Assembly (NCBI RefSeq): GCF_018998565.1
Contig: NZ_JAHNZO010000033.1
Coordinates: 1 to 64,000, forward strand
DNA length: 64,000 nt
Reading direction: 5' to 3'
Origin: Paenibacillus oleatilyticus
GTDB taxonomy: Bacteria > Bacillota > Bacilli > Paenibacillales > NBRC-103111
The translations under genes and the position numbers were made by a program. Below the pieces are notes generated by a model. That model did no database searches, was not told the DNA's origin, and saw only the letters and a program-made list of their open reading frames with translations. This document shows positions 1-8,256 of the stretch, in pieces (within the stretch, counting starts at the first letter, position 1; the number at the start of each line of letters is the position of its first letter).

Positions 1-1
1 G

Positions 2-1495
2 TTTGGTCTGCTTGAAATCATGATTGAACGAGTGAGCGGTATGAGCTATACCGAATTCCTTGCGAAATATGTGAGCACGCCTCTGAATTTAAGCTCAACT
101 AAAACACCACGTGATCAATTTGATAGAGAAAGGTTAGCCAAAATTTACTTCCCTACGATGAATCAGGCTTTACCCATTGAGAATGTTAACACCCTTGGGG
201 CAGGCGGGCTCTACTCAACTGCAGAAGACGTAACTAAGTTTGCAGAAATATTAATGGGTGATCGAACAGACGTTCTATCTAAACAATCAGCCAAAGCCAT
301 GCAAAGTCCTGAATATAAAAGAGGAATATGGGTTCCTGAAAAAACGAACGCCTTTAACTATGGTCTTGGTTGGGACACGGTTAGCTTGCCAGAGTTTGAT
401 GATTACGGAATAACGGCATTATCCAAAGGTGGAGACACCACTAATTATCACGGTTTCTTGATTGCACTACCAGAACATCATATTTCTATGGCTGTGCTTT
501 CTTCAGGAGGGTCTTCAGGATTCAATGCTACATTTGTAACTAAAGTTTTATTAGAATACTTAAAAGACCAGGGGCATATTAAGGAAATTCTACCCGAGAA
601 AACATTTAAACCTGCCTTGAAGGTGAACATGCCGTCTGAATTGCTTTCTTATGCTGGCTTTTATGGTACAAAGGATTCAACCATTAATATAGAGATTAAG
701 GACGGAGAGATTGAGTTACCTGCACAATTCGGAGGGTTGATACCCGCACAAACCTATGTGTATACGGGCGATGGACAATTCAAAAACAAAGATGGCAGTG
801 TAACAGTAAGCTTTGACAAACAAACAAATGGAAAAACATATGTGAAGCTTAAAGCCTATACGAATGAAGGATTAGGTCAGTCCATGATGGTGTTCTATGC
901 CTATCAAAAGCTGGATTCCAATCCACTCCAACAAACAACTAAAAAGGTATGGGAAAATAGAAACGGAAAAAGTTATTATGCGGTGGATGAAAAGATAAAT
1001 TCTATATTTTATCTGGCCGCGCCACTGATATCTAAGAAAATATCCGTTGATATGGATCATGGATACGCAAATGGAACTAAAATTGTTAATGAGAATCAAG
1101 CAGTAAATGCTGTCCAAATTCCGATTATGATGGGAAGAGATTTATTTGATCTCAACTTTTATAAAGAGGGGCATACGGAGTATTTAAAGATTGATGGATT
1201 CTCTTATATCGATGAAGATGCTATTCAACCCATTTATGAAGGGAATGATTCATTCTGCATCATACCATCCAATGGTCAGGCTATATGGTATAAAATTGAT
1301 GAAAAATCAGCCAATCGAGTCATGAACGTTAAGACTCCGGTAAGTGGGGGATTTGCCGTTTACGACAAGAATGGAATGTCTGTAAACCTCTCAAAGGTAA
1401 CTAACAATCATTCGGTAGTACTGCCTGAAGGTGGGATGATCGTTTTTGGCGGAAAAGCGGGTGATGTATTTAAAATTGAATTGAAGAATAAATAG
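2..1495 (+). CDS. Beta-lactamase-fold serine hydrolase, 5'-truncated by the window edge
   Basis: The frame is open from base 2 to the stop at 1495, so the visible 497 residues lack the N-terminus and the SxxK nucleophile motif. The visible start (FGLLEIMIERVSG) is the stretch that normally follows the YxN motif in class C beta-lactamase/penicillin-binding-protein-like hydrolases. GAGGLYSTAEDVTKF and GLGWDTVSLPEF are also typical. The long C-terminal part (about residues 210-497) is beta-rich, as in accessory domains of secreted PBP-like hydrolases. Substrate is unknown: a peptidase or esterase acting on the envelope is as likely as a true beta-lactamase. A second member of the fold lies at 13165. 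Confidence 0.85.
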   Translation, partial: FGLLEIMIERVSGMSYTEFLAKYVSTPLNLSSTKTPRDQFDRERLAKIYFPTMNQALPIENVNTLGAGGLYSTAEDVTKFAEILMGDRTDVLSKQSAKAMQSPEYKRGIWVPEKTNAFNYGLGWDTVSLPEFDDYGITALSKGGDTTNYHGFLIALPEHHISMAVLSSGGSSGFNATFVTKVLLEYLKDQGHIKEILPEKTFKPALKVNMPSELLSYAGFYGTKDSTINIEIKDGEIELPAQFGGLIPAQTYVYTGDGQFKNKDGSVTVSFDKQTNGKTYVKLKAYTNEGLGQSMMVFYAYQKLDSNPLQQTTKKVWENRNGKSYYAVDEKINSIFYLAAPLISKKISVDMDHGYANGTKIVNENQAVNAVQIPIMMGRDLFDLNFYKEGHTEYLKIDGFSYIDEDAIQPIYEGNDSFCIIPSNGQAIWYKIDEKSANRVMNVKTPVSGGFAVYDKNGMSVNLSKVTNNHSVVLPEGGMIVFGGKAGDVFKIELKNK

Positions 1496-1542
1496 ATTTG
1501 GAGCCCTGAATTTCATGGCTTAATAGGGTCCTCCGTACATTT

Positions 1543-1588
1543 AAAAAAACAATCCTTAGACAATATATTGTTTAGGGATTGTTTTTTT
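1543..1588 (+). terminator. Rho-independent terminator
   Basis: The stem arms AAACAATCCTTA and TTAGGGATTGTTT flank a short AT loop and are followed by seven T. It lies 48 bp after the hydrolase stop codon. Confidence 0.85.
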
Positions 1589-1763
1589 CGTTTCAGGGCG
1601 TTTTTTAATACAGCAGCCCTCTTCCATGTATGATGAATTCAGTAAGTCTGTGAATGATGTTTTTTTTAATGTAATCGGTTCAGTTTTGGGATGATCGGAT
1701 TATAATGAGCTTGCTTTTTTGTTATACTAATGAAATAAAAAGTCATAGCAAGCGTAGAGAGGA

Positions 1764-2483
1764 TTGTTCGTTATAAATCATTCGATATTCATTATGGAAG
1801 ATGATCAAGCCATTGTAGAAATGGTTGAGACTTATTTAACGAAAGAAGGATATGCGGTGACCGTTGCCGGGGATGGCGACGAGGGACTTCGGAAATTCGA
1901 GCAGGCGCAGGGGCAATTTGATCTGTTACTCGTCGATCTTATGATGCCCAAGATCGATGGAATGGAAGTCATCCGCCGCATTCGGGCTTACAGCCATGTG
2001 CCGATCTTGATTATGTCCGCGAAGGACAGCGACATCGACAAGGCGTTAGGCCTCGGGTTCGGTGCAGACGACTACATTGAGAAACCTTTCTCGATGATCG
2101 AATTGTCTGCGAGACTGAAGGCGATCATCCGGCGGGCGACGCAATACGCGAGCGTTGAGACGAAGGTTGCGCCGAAGCATAACATCCTGAGCATGGGCGA
2201 TTTACGGATCGATTTCGATAATTTCGCCGTCTTCAAGCACGAGGAGCCGATAAAATTGACATCCAAAGAGTTCGAGATTCTGCGACTATTCGCAGCGCAT
2301 CCCAATCGCGTCTTTACGAAAGCCCAAATTTACGCGAAGGTATGGAACGATGAGTATTACGGCGACGAGAACGTCATTAATGTTCATATGAGCAGGCTGC
2401 GGGACAAGATAGAAGATAACCCGTCAGAGCCGCGGTATATTAAGACGCTATGGGGTATTGGCTACAAGTGGGAAGGTCGCTAA
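1764..2483 (+). CDS. OmpR/PhoB-family response regulator
   Basis: A two-component transcription factor of 239 residues. The receiver domain (about 10-120) shows the acidic pair in MEDD, the phospho-accepting Asp in LLLVDLMMPKIDG and the conserved Lys in the PILIMSAKD strand. A winged-helix DNA-binding domain (about 140-238) follows and ends in TLWGIGYKW. TTG 1764 is the only start that keeps strand 1 (SIFIMEDD) whole, but the GAGAGGA site touches it. ATG 1794 would remove that strand. The kinase gene follows after 1 bp and an ABC exporter lies downstream, the layout of bacitracin/lantibiotic-sensing loci. The three TAAGA boxes at 3490-3517 are its likely target. Confidence 0.9.
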   Translation: MFVINHSIFIMEDDQAIVEMVETYLTKEGYAVTVAGDGDEGLRKFEQAQGQFDLLLVDLMMPKIDGMEVIRRIRAYSHVPILIMSAKDSDIDKALGLGFGADDYIEKPFSMIELSARLKAIIRRATQYASVETKVAPKHNILSMGDLRIDFDNFAVFKHEEPIKLTSKEFEILRLFAAHPNRVFTKAQIYAKVWNDEYYGDENVINVHMSRLRDKIEDNPSEPRYIKTLWGIGYKWEGR

Positions 2484-2484
2484 G

Positions 2485-3420
2485 ATGACGCTCATTCTAT
2501 TGATGATAATCGCGATTCTTATCTGTTTAGTCATATATCTGGCTGTTAATCGCGCGGGCCACCGCAAGCAATTGCGCCGGTTGCGATCAGAGATCGAACG
2601 CATATCATCCCTCGCTACCCATGAGAAGTTATTGCTCATGACGAACGACCGGGAGTTCAAAGCGCTGCTGATGGAGATCAACCGGCTCTTGGAGGCGCAG
2701 CATCAGATGTACTCTAACTATGCCAAAATGGAAATATCGATGAAAAAGATGGTATCGAATATTTCGCACGATCTGAGGACCCCCTTGACCGTCATACTGG
2801 GTTATATTGAGATGCTCCATCTCGATCCGGCGATGCTTGCAGAGGAGCGCGAACGTTTGCTGGGCAAAGTGTATGTCAAAACCCAAGAGACGTTGGTGCT
2901 CATTCATGATTTCTTCGATTTGGCTAAGCTGGAGTCCGGGGATCAAGATATGCCGATGACCCGAATTCTCATGAATGAACGTTGCGGCACGACGATTCTG
3001 GCTTATTACGACATTCTTGCGGAGCAAGATTACCTCGTCCATATCGAGATCCCGGATCACCCGATTTATGGCTTCGGTAATGATGAGGCGCTGCACCGCG
3101 TGCTGAACAATCTGATCTCGAACAGCATTCAATATGGCAATCACGGCAAGCAGCTCGGTTTGACGCTCCGGGAAGATGAATCTTCTGTCTATGTGGATAT
3201 ATGGGACCGGGGAAAGGGCATTGATGCGATGCATATCGATCATGTGTTTGAACGGATGTATACGCTGGAAGATTCGCGGAATAAGTTCTATCAAGGCAGC
3301 GGATTGGGTCTTACCATTACGAAGCGGTTGGTGGAGAGTATGGGCGGGTCCATCCACCTCCGCAGCAAGCCTTATGAGTTAACAGTGTTTACCGTTCAAT
3401 TGAAAAAAGTACAATACTAG
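2485..3420 (+). CDS. Membrane histidine kinase of the exporter-linked two-component system
   Basis: A sensor kinase of 311 residues, partner of the regulator just upstream. One clear N-terminal membrane segment (LILLMIIAILICLVIYLAV) is followed by a coiled linker, the phospho-accepting His in SNISHDLRTPLT, an N box (LNNLISNSIQYG) and G boxes (WDRGKGI, GSGLGLTI). There is almost no extracellular sensor domain, as in intramembrane-sensing kinases that work with an ABC exporter. The start is ATG 2485, because GGAAGG at 2471-2476 is correctly spaced. An upstream in-frame TTG would lie inside the regulator gene. The ligand is probably a cell-wall-active peptide, inferred from the neighbours. Confidence 0.9.
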   Translation: MTLILLMIIAILICLVIYLAVNRAGHRKQLRRLRSEIERISSLATHEKLLLMTNDREFKALLMEINRLLEAQHQMYSNYAKMEISMKKMVSNISHDLRTPLTVILGYIEMLHLDPAMLAEERERLLGKVYVKTQETLVLIHDFFDLAKLESGDQDMPMTRILMNERCGTTILAYYDILAEQDYLVHIEIPDHPIYGFGNDEALHRVLNNLISNSIQYGNHGKQLGLTLREDESSVYVDIWDRGKGIDAMHIDHVFERMYTLEDSRNKFYQGSGLGLTITKRLVESMGGSIHLRSKPYELTVFTVQLKKVQY

Positions 3421-3489
3421 CTCATGAATTGAGGAGGGTTAACTCATTTCATGAGTTTTTTCATGAGCATCATCGCACATAGAGTTCGC

Positions 3490-3543
3490 TTAAGAAATTC
3501 GTAAGAGTGAAGTAAGAAAAAAGAAGATTACGTCCTGTAAGAT
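3490..3543 (+). promoter_or_regulatory. Activator-type promoter of the exporter with 11-bp-phased TAAGA boxes
   Basis: TTAAGA at 3490, GTAAGA at 3501 and GTAAGA at 3512 recur with an exact 11-bp step. A -10-like TAAGAT begins at 3538, 48 nt after the first box, with no good -35. TATAGT at 3543 is an alternative -10. OmpR-family regulators typically bind such direct repeats. The uppP promoter at 46100-46153 has the same phasing. Confidence 0.55.
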
Positions 3544-3575
3544 ATAGTTATGAGAGAGCGAGAGGAGAAAAGAAT

Positions 3576-4499
3576 ATGGAGCATATCGTACGAACGAATC
3601 GATTGACAAAGGACTTTCAAGGGCAGGAAGTCGTCTCGAATGTCAATATGAATATGAAGAAAGGCGAAATCTACGGATTCTTGGGTCCCAACGGCGCAGG
3701 AAAAACGACAGTGATGAAGATGATTACGAATCTCGTCAAGCCGACGAGTGGGGAGATCGAAATATTTGGAGAGAAGCTAATGCCGAATTCCTATCATCTT
3801 CTGGGACGCATGGGAACAATTATTGAATACCCGGTGTTCTATGATAAGCTGACAGCCCGCGAGAATCTGGAACTGCATTGCGATTATATGGGGTACTACA
3901 ACAAGAAGGCGATTGATGAAGCGCTGGAACTTGTGAATCTGGTCGATACGGGCAAGAAGAAAGTAAAGACCTTCTCGCTCGGGATGAAACAACGCCTGGG
4001 GATCGCCCGCGCTATTACGACCAAACCGGAGCTGCTTATTTTCGACGAACCGATCAATGGACTCGATCCGCTAGGGATCAAAGAGTTAAGAGACGTATTC
4101 CGCATGTTGTGCAAGGAATATGGCACGACGCTATTGATCTCCAGTCACATTCTAGGCGAGATCGAGCAAATTGCGGATACAATTGGCGTCATTCAAGGCG
4201 GTCGGTTACTGCAAGAGATTGCGATGGACGAAATTCGCCACGAGACGACGAATTACATCGAGATCATGACGACGGATTGCAGCCGAGCTGCTTATGTCTT
4301 AACGGATAAACTTCAATTGAACAATATCCGAGTCATCGACAATCAATTCATACGAATCTATGACCAGCATATGGCGCAAAGCGAAATTACTAAAATCTTG
4401 ATCATGAACGAAGTGGTTATTGATTCGATTCATAAACGAAGCGGCTCGTTAGAGGATTACTTTTTGCAAGTGTTGAATGGAGGTGGAGTACATGCTTAA
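3576..4499 (+). CDS. ABC exporter ATPase, bacitracin/lantibiotic (BcrA-like) type
   Basis: ATP-binding subunit of 307 residues that would drive the permease encoded next. Walker A is GPNGAGKT (about residue 38), the signature is FSLGMKQR, Walker B is LLIFDEP and the switch His follows in LLISSH. The last 90 residues form the extra domain seen in BcrA/SpaF-like self-protection transporters. A GAGAGGAG site precedes the ATG. The gene overlaps the permease gene by 8 bp, so the two are translationally coupled. It probably removes a membrane-bound peptide antibiotic. The specific substrate cannot be read from the sequence. Confidence 0.88.
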   Translation: MEHIVRTNRLTKDFQGQEVVSNVNMNMKKGEIYGFLGPNGAGKTTVMKMITNLVKPTSGEIEIFGEKLMPNSYHLLGRMGTIIEYPVFYDKLTARENLELHCDYMGYYNKKAIDEALELVNLVDTGKKKVKTFSLGMKQRLGIARAITTKPELLIFDEPINGLDPLGIKELRDVFRMLCKEYGTTLLISSHILGEIEQIADTIGVIQGGRLLQEIAMDEIRHETTNYIEIMTTDCSRAAYVLTDKLQLNNIRVIDNQFIRIYDQHMAQSEITKILIMNEVVIDSIHKRSGSLEDYFLQVLNGGGVHA

Positions 4500-5184
4500 T
4501 TTGATGAAGCTGGAGCTAAGAAAATTTAAGATTATGGGGTATATTCGCAGCGCTGTGATCGCTACTCTGATCATTTTCGGATTCATGATATTGGTAAGCT
4601 ATTCGCCGAAGATGCACGGCATAAACGTATTTGAAGATTATAGCAGCGTGCTTTCTAAGATAGGTGTACTTGTGAGAGGGACATTTACTATTTTCGCGGC
4701 CGTCTTGCTGGGGCGATTCGTCATCGATGAGTTCAATCATAAGACGATTACCGTCTTGTTCATGTACCCGATCAAACGTCATAAAATCATTGCGGCTAAG
4801 CTTATGGTCGTGATCGCGTTCACCTTTCTATGTATCGTGGCTTCCACGATTATTTTAAGTACGTTGTATTTTGTCGTCAACTCATTCACACATTTCGTAT
4901 CGGATGAACTGACGCTGACGCTCGTGTTGCAGCATGCTGCGAAATCAGGCTTCTATGCGCTGGCAGCAAGCTTCACGGCGCTGATTCCGCTCTACTTCGG
5001 GATGCGCAAATATTCTATTCCGACGACCATTGTATCCTCCGTCATCATGGTATTGCTGACCAGCTCGGACGGTGGCGGATTCAGCTTGAATGACATTATT
5101 ATTGTTCCAATTCTGCTAGCCGCGATTGGCATAGCGGTCGGATACATGGCGATTCGCAAAATTGATCAAATCGATATTCGTTAA
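4492..5184 (+). CDS. ABC exporter permease, ABC-2 type
   Basis: An integral membrane subunit of 230 residues with about six hydrophobic segments, for example SAVIATLIIFGFMILVSY and DIIIVPILLAAIGIAVGYM. The start is ATG 4492, preceded by GGAGGTGGAG and lying inside the end of the ATPase gene. Size and topology fit BcrB-like or lantibiotic-immunity permeases. It is the second half of a simple two-gene exporter controlled by the two-component system upstream. Confidence 0.82.
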   Translation: MLNLMKLELRKFKIMGYIRSAVIATLIIFGFMILVSYSPKMHGINVFEDYSSVLSKIGVLVRGTFTIFAAVLLGRFVIDEFNHKTITVLFMYPIKRHKIIAAKLMVVIAFTFLCIVASTIILSTLYFVVNSFTHFVSDELTLTLVLQHAAKSGFYALAASFTALIPLYFGMRKYSIPTTIVSSVIMVLLTSSDGGGFSLNDIIIVPILLAAIGIAVGYMAIRKIDQIDIR

Positions 5185-5237
5185 CTTGGGAGAGTATATT
5201 CAACACATCTCATGCAGAAGAAAGGAAGATAAACATT

Positions 5238-5990
5238 TTGAATAACAACATGAAGTTAGCTATGGTTCTCCTGGCCGCTGCCAGTATCGTACTCGCCGGA
5301 TGTACGAAAGAATCCTCCGTCACTAGTACACCAAGTTCGTCCCAGCAAAACTCTTCAGTAAAAGGGGATAATTCTCAAATTGATGTAAATAACATTCATT
5401 CCCTAAAAATCAAGAGTGACGTTGCTACAGTTACAGTCATAGGCGACAAACAAATCAATCAAGCAGAATGGGAACTATCCAAGGACAATTCAAAAGATAC
5501 CGACGTGACTACGTCGATCCAAGATGGAACATTACTGATTATGCTTAAACAGAAACAAAAGATAAGCATAAATACGGGGCCATTGCCATCGTTAACAATC
5601 CGTCTTCCTTATAAAGACTTCAACTCCCTTGAGATAGATAACGGACTTGGCAACATATCCGTTGAATCAGAACTGTCGGTCCAACACTTAAATGTGAGCT
5701 CCAGTACCTCCGGCGACATCACTGTAAAGGATGTAATTGGCAAGAAAAGCAGTAACATATCTACTAACCTTGGTAAAGTCGAATTCGATCTACCTAATCA
5801 ACTAGCACCTCTAAATGTAAGTCTATCAGCAAAACTAGGGAATATTGATAATCAGGTTTCTCTTGAAAAAGCAACAAATACCAAAACGGTTGTTTCCAAT
5901 GAACTTCATGGATATGTGGGTGAGGCTCAATCCGAGAGTGCAACGCTCAACATTTCCACAGAGACGGGCGAAATTCTGTTCAAAAAATGA
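5238..5990 (+). CDS. Lipoprotein with a DUF4097-type beta-helix-like domain
   Basis: A predicted surface lipoprotein of 250 residues. A signal peptide ends in the lipobox LAGC at about residue 21. A Ser/Thr-rich linker follows, then repeated short beta strands (LEIDNGLGNISVES, LNVSSSTSGDITVKD, STNLGKVEFDLP), the pattern of DUF4097 'putative adhesin' domains. TTG 5238 is chosen because AAAGGAAG lies 9 bp upstream, whereas ATG 5250 would be too far. DUF4097 proteins often accompany envelope-stress systems, so it may belong with the two-component/exporter operon 50 bp upstream. That link is an inference. Confidence 0.75.
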   Translation: MNNNMKLAMVLLAAASIVLAGCTKESSVTSTPSSSQQNSSVKGDNSQIDVNNIHSLKIKSDVATVTVIGDKQINQAEWELSKDNSKDTDVTTSIQDGTLLIMLKQKQKISINTGPLPSLTIRLPYKDFNSLEIDNGLGNISVESELSVQHLNVSSSTSGDITVKDVIGKKSSNISTNLGKVEFDLPNQLAPLNVSLSAKLGNIDNQVSLEKATNTKTVVSNELHGYVGEAQSESATLNISTETGEILFKK

Positions 5991-6082
5991 AAAGAGGCCT
6001 CACCCGACCTTACCATGCAGGATATATTTTGTACTTGGTGTCCAAATTATCGGAACCGCTACTAGAACAATAGAACAGCCTG

Positions 6083-6118
6083 GGGAAAGCAGACCAAAGT
6101 CTGCCTTCCTTTTTTCTT
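6083..6118 (+). terminator. Terminator after the lipoprotein gene
   Basis: GGAAAGCAGAC and GTCTGCCTTCC pair around CAAA and are followed by a T-rich run. Confidence 0.7.
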
Positions 6119-6127
6119 TTTCATTCA

Positions 6128-6382
6128 TTACTTCGATTTTTGTTTATAAGTTCTTGTTCCAATCACAATTAACGCAATTGAGAGTAGGAAAATTGGAATT
6201 CCTGTATTGAGTTTCTCATAAAAAGAAGAAATTGCAGCCGCAATTATGAAAAGGAATGTTATGCCTAACAATACCAAGTCAGCTTTCTTTGGACTACTTC
6301 TTAGCACAAGCTTTACACCAAGTACGATAACCAATGCAGACAATAAAAGAAATCCGATGATTAGCGCTGTTGGTCCAAACAT
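6128..6382 (-). CDS. Small three-helix membrane protein
   Basis: 84 residues with about three hydrophobic segments (IIGFLLLSALVIVLGV, LVLLGITFLFIIAAA, IPIFLLSIALIVIGT) and a Lys-rich tail (RTYKQKSK). GGAGGGAT at a good distance supports the start at 6382. No family recognised. It lies just downstream, on the same strand, of a broken copy of the secreted-protein module (6417-6661). The protein at 8955-9212 has the same size, topology and basic tail and sits behind the intact secreted protein. A role as an immunity-type partner is therefore possible but unproven. Confidence 0.7.
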   Translation of the reverse strand: MFGPTALIIGFLLLSALVIVLGVKLVLRSSPKKADLVLLGITFLFIIAAAISSFYEKLNTGIPIFLLSIALIVIGTRTYKQKSK

Positions 6383-6416
6383 GTTCCATCCCTCCTTTTA
6401 TTGTCATTATATTACA

Positions 6417-6661
6417 TTAATTGTTTGGTGTCGCTTCATAGTAAACAAATGGAAACCAATGGAGGTTTAGTGTTACTCCTCTCCCTTGATTCCAATATGA
6501 CATGGAGTTTGCCATCATGAGCACTCCGGCTGAAATAACAGCGGCGGCGATTGCTCCAGCCTGAGCACCGGGAACAAAGGCTAAGAGTGCCGTAAGAAAG
6601 GAATCGGATGCAAAGCGACAAGAAGCAGAGCAGGCTTTTCCTTCGATTTTGATCCAAGGTA
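6417..6661 (-). pseudogene. Remnant of the secreted-protein C-terminal module
   Basis: The frame ending at the TAA at 6417-6419 is open up to about 6661 but has no early start codon. It translates to a tail with AGAIAAAVISAG, then MANSMSYWNQGRG, then VTLNLHW. This matches the C-terminus of the protein at 9237-9902 (AISIVISAG, VANDISFKNNGNG, VTINIHY) residue for residue at most Gly, Ala, Asn and hydrophobic positions. The signal peptide and N-terminal half are missing, so this is a 5'-truncated paralogue. A different minus-strand frame here (6436-6762) is a shadow. Confidence 0.6.
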
Positions 6662-7174
6662 CTAGGGCAGTGTTTTATAAACGATGTTCCCGTCTTTATC
6701 TTTGGCTTGAATATCAATCGGTTCTCTAATATCCTCCGACAAACTGTAGAACATTTTCTCATGATTATATTGTATTATTTTTAGGTCTTGTGGTTTAGAT
6801 CCATTTACCTCAAGAGATTCGATCGCATCGTTCAATCTCCCGGATAATAGCAAATAATTTAACTGCGGGTTCTTAGAAATTTGCCAATCGACCTTCTTTT
6901 CATTCAAGGGTGCATTTACAAACGAAGTGGAAGTAAGAACTTTATTGTTTTTTAGTAGAAAAATGTGAGTTTTTTGCGTTTTATCAGTACAGAAAACAAC
7001 TTCAAGTTTATCTTCCGGATACGTCTGAAGAGAGTCTTTGTCAAAGGTTACGTTATTGTTAACATAGGTGGAAATGATATTGAATTTATCGTTCTCGTTG
7101 AATTTTAAATACAGTATGGTGACAATGCTCAGGATTAAAAGGCCCAAAATAATCCATGTTCTTCTTTTATTCAT
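6662..7174 (-). CDS. Membrane-anchored extracytoplasmic protein of unknown function
   Basis: 170 residues: one N-terminal membrane anchor (TWIILGLLILSIVTILYL) after a short basic start, then a soluble mixed alpha/beta domain presumably outside the cell. GGAGGGC before the ATG supports the start. I do not recognise the family. It ends at the 5' limit of the decayed secreted-module copy and belongs to a run of small minus-strand genes (6128-9902), most with their own ribosome sites. A dimly conserved stretch is LQTYPEDKLEVVFC. Confidence 0.65.
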   Translation of the reverse strand: MNKRRTWIILGLLILSIVTILYLKFNENDKFNIISTYVNNNVTFDKDSLQTYPEDKLEVVFCTDKTQKTHIFLLKNNKVLTSTSFVNAPLNEKKVDWQISKNPQLNYLLLSGRLNDAIESLEVNGSKPQDLKIIQYNHEKMFYSLSEDIREPIDIQAKDKDGNIVYKTLP

Positions 7175-7238
7175 GTGCCCTCCTTAAACTTGATTTTTAT
7201 AGTTGTAGCTTACATTCCTAAGTCCTGTGTCAAAAATC

Positions 7239-7279
7239 GTAAACAAAAGACCGCTCGACCAGAGCAGTCTTTTGTTTAC
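7239..7279. terminator. Strong bidirectional hairpin
   Basis: GTAAACAAAAGACCGCTC and GAGCAGTCTTTTGTTTAC are almost perfect inverted arms. T-rich sequence lies on both sides. It probably ends transcripts coming from the 7484-7723 gene. Confidence 0.65.
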
Positions 7280-7377
7280 TTTTGTTTACTTTGGTTCACC
7301 TAGAAGCTTTTATTTACAGTCCCTGGTTTTTCCCAATGATCCGATCCAGTTGTCCATTGGAAACCAATAGACCATTG

Positions 7378-7422
7378 GATTTGTACAAAAAACCATTTAT
7401 TATTTTTAAGGTTTTCAATGGG
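7378..7422. repeat. 45-bp intergenic direct repeat, copy 1
   Basis: The stretch from GATTTGTACAA to TTTTTAAGGTTTTCAA recurs at 8177-8221 with a few substitutions and one gap. Both copies lie just beyond the 3' ends of minus-strand genes. The rest of 7280-7483 holds short inverted repeats of CCATTGG and no gene. Confidence 0.5.
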
Positions 7423-7483
7423 AAATAACCTAATAAGTTGAGATGAAAATTTTAAAAACGCGCGCATTACTCAACGAATAAGC

Positions 7484-7723
7484 TTATTTTTTGTCGAAAT
7501 CATAAATCTCAGCAAGAATCAGGTAAATAATTCCGACGATTAGAGTGATTATACTGTAAGTGGTTAAATTCCCCCCTACATAATCTAACCATTGTTTGAA
7601 AGAATCTGGGCCATAAACAGTGCCAGGTGATGATGTTGAATAAATGGATGCAGTTAAGTATTTGACTCCTGTAAGAAAAGCAGAAATAGCTAAAAGAACA
7701 ACCCCGGCCGTTCTCCTGCTCAT
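7484..7723 (-). CDS. Small two-helix membrane protein
   Basis: 79 residues counted from ATG 7723, chosen because AAAGGAAATGAT precedes it. A longer reading would start at 7792. Two hydrophobic segments (AGVVLLAISAFLTGVKYL and YSIITLIVGIIYLILAEIY) flank a polar extracellular loop of about 28 residues. No family recognised. A copy of the 45-bp repeat lies behind its stop codon. Confidence 0.6.
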   Translation of the reverse strand: MSRRTAGVVLLAISAFLTGVKYLTASIYSTSSPGTVYGPDSFKQWLDYVGGNLTTYSIITLIVGIIYLILAEIYDFDKK

Positions 7724-7835
7724 ATCATCATTTCCTTTCCTTATACACAGTAATACCATAATATTGATAATAATTAAAAAACTCCTACGCATAAAGGTGG
7801 GGAAATAACAATTTTCTTAATTTGTATAGCTGTTG

Positions 7836-7875
7836 AGCGTGCAACCTTTATGAAGGATGCACGCTGTTTTGTTTT
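7836..7875 (+). terminator. Hairpin with a T-rich tail, plus orientation
   Basis: AGCGTGCAACCTT pairs with AAGGATGCACGCT and is followed by TTTTGTTTT. There is no plus-strand gene before it, so its role is unclear. It touches the end of the minus-strand remnant at 7877. Confidence 0.45.
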
Positions 7876-7876
7876 A

Positions 7877-8110
7877 TCAAGGACGTTGATTACCTGGATC
7901 GCGCCATCCATTGAAGAAGGCAACATGAAGTTTTGCTTTAGAGTAATTAACAAAATCTCCATCACCCAAAGCTTCAAAGCAGTGAACCCCTTCATCGTAT
8001 TGACCACTGATTACAACGTAACCCAATTGTCTACCGTTTTGTTTCCAATTTGAGCTTTCTTAGATGTGCCAGAACCGAGGTCATCAAGAGAGCGCTAATC
8101 GTTTGGTTTA
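7877..8110 (-). pseudogene. Frameshifted remnant of an unknown protein
   Basis: Two overlapping minus-strand frames look protein-like. One reads SLDDLGSGTSKKAQ. The next, ending at TGA 7877-7879, reads SSNWKQNGRQLGYVVISG, then QYDEGVHCFEALGDGD, then LHVAFFNGWRDPGNQRP. They join only with a frameshift near 8045-8060. No start codon or ribosome site was found. ORFs in other frames here (7774-8007 minus and 7850-8053 plus) are less protein-like. Confidence 0.4.
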
Positions 8111-8176
8111 TCGTGTCGCCAGCAAAAACGCCCAAACTGAAACGAACAATGTTCCAAGACACATGTATTCAGTGTC

Positions 8177-8221
8177 GATTTGTACAATAACCTTTTATAT
8201 TTTTTAAGGTTTTCAAAGCGA
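8177..8221. repeat. 45-bp intergenic direct repeat, copy 2
   Basis: Matches 7378-7422 across GATTTGTACAA and TTTTTTAAGGTTTTCAA. It lies 36 bp beyond the stop of the lipoprotein gene at 8257. No gene was seen in 8111-8256. Confidence 0.5.
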
Positions 8222-8256
8222 TGAAACGGCACCTAAAGGCAGGCCAGACGCTACAT

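Noticed and set aside
6436..6762. A 108-codon minus-strand frame
   Set aside because: Cys/Arg-rich translation with no family features. It overlaps the end of the 6662-7174 gene and is a shadow of the module remnant at 6417-6661.
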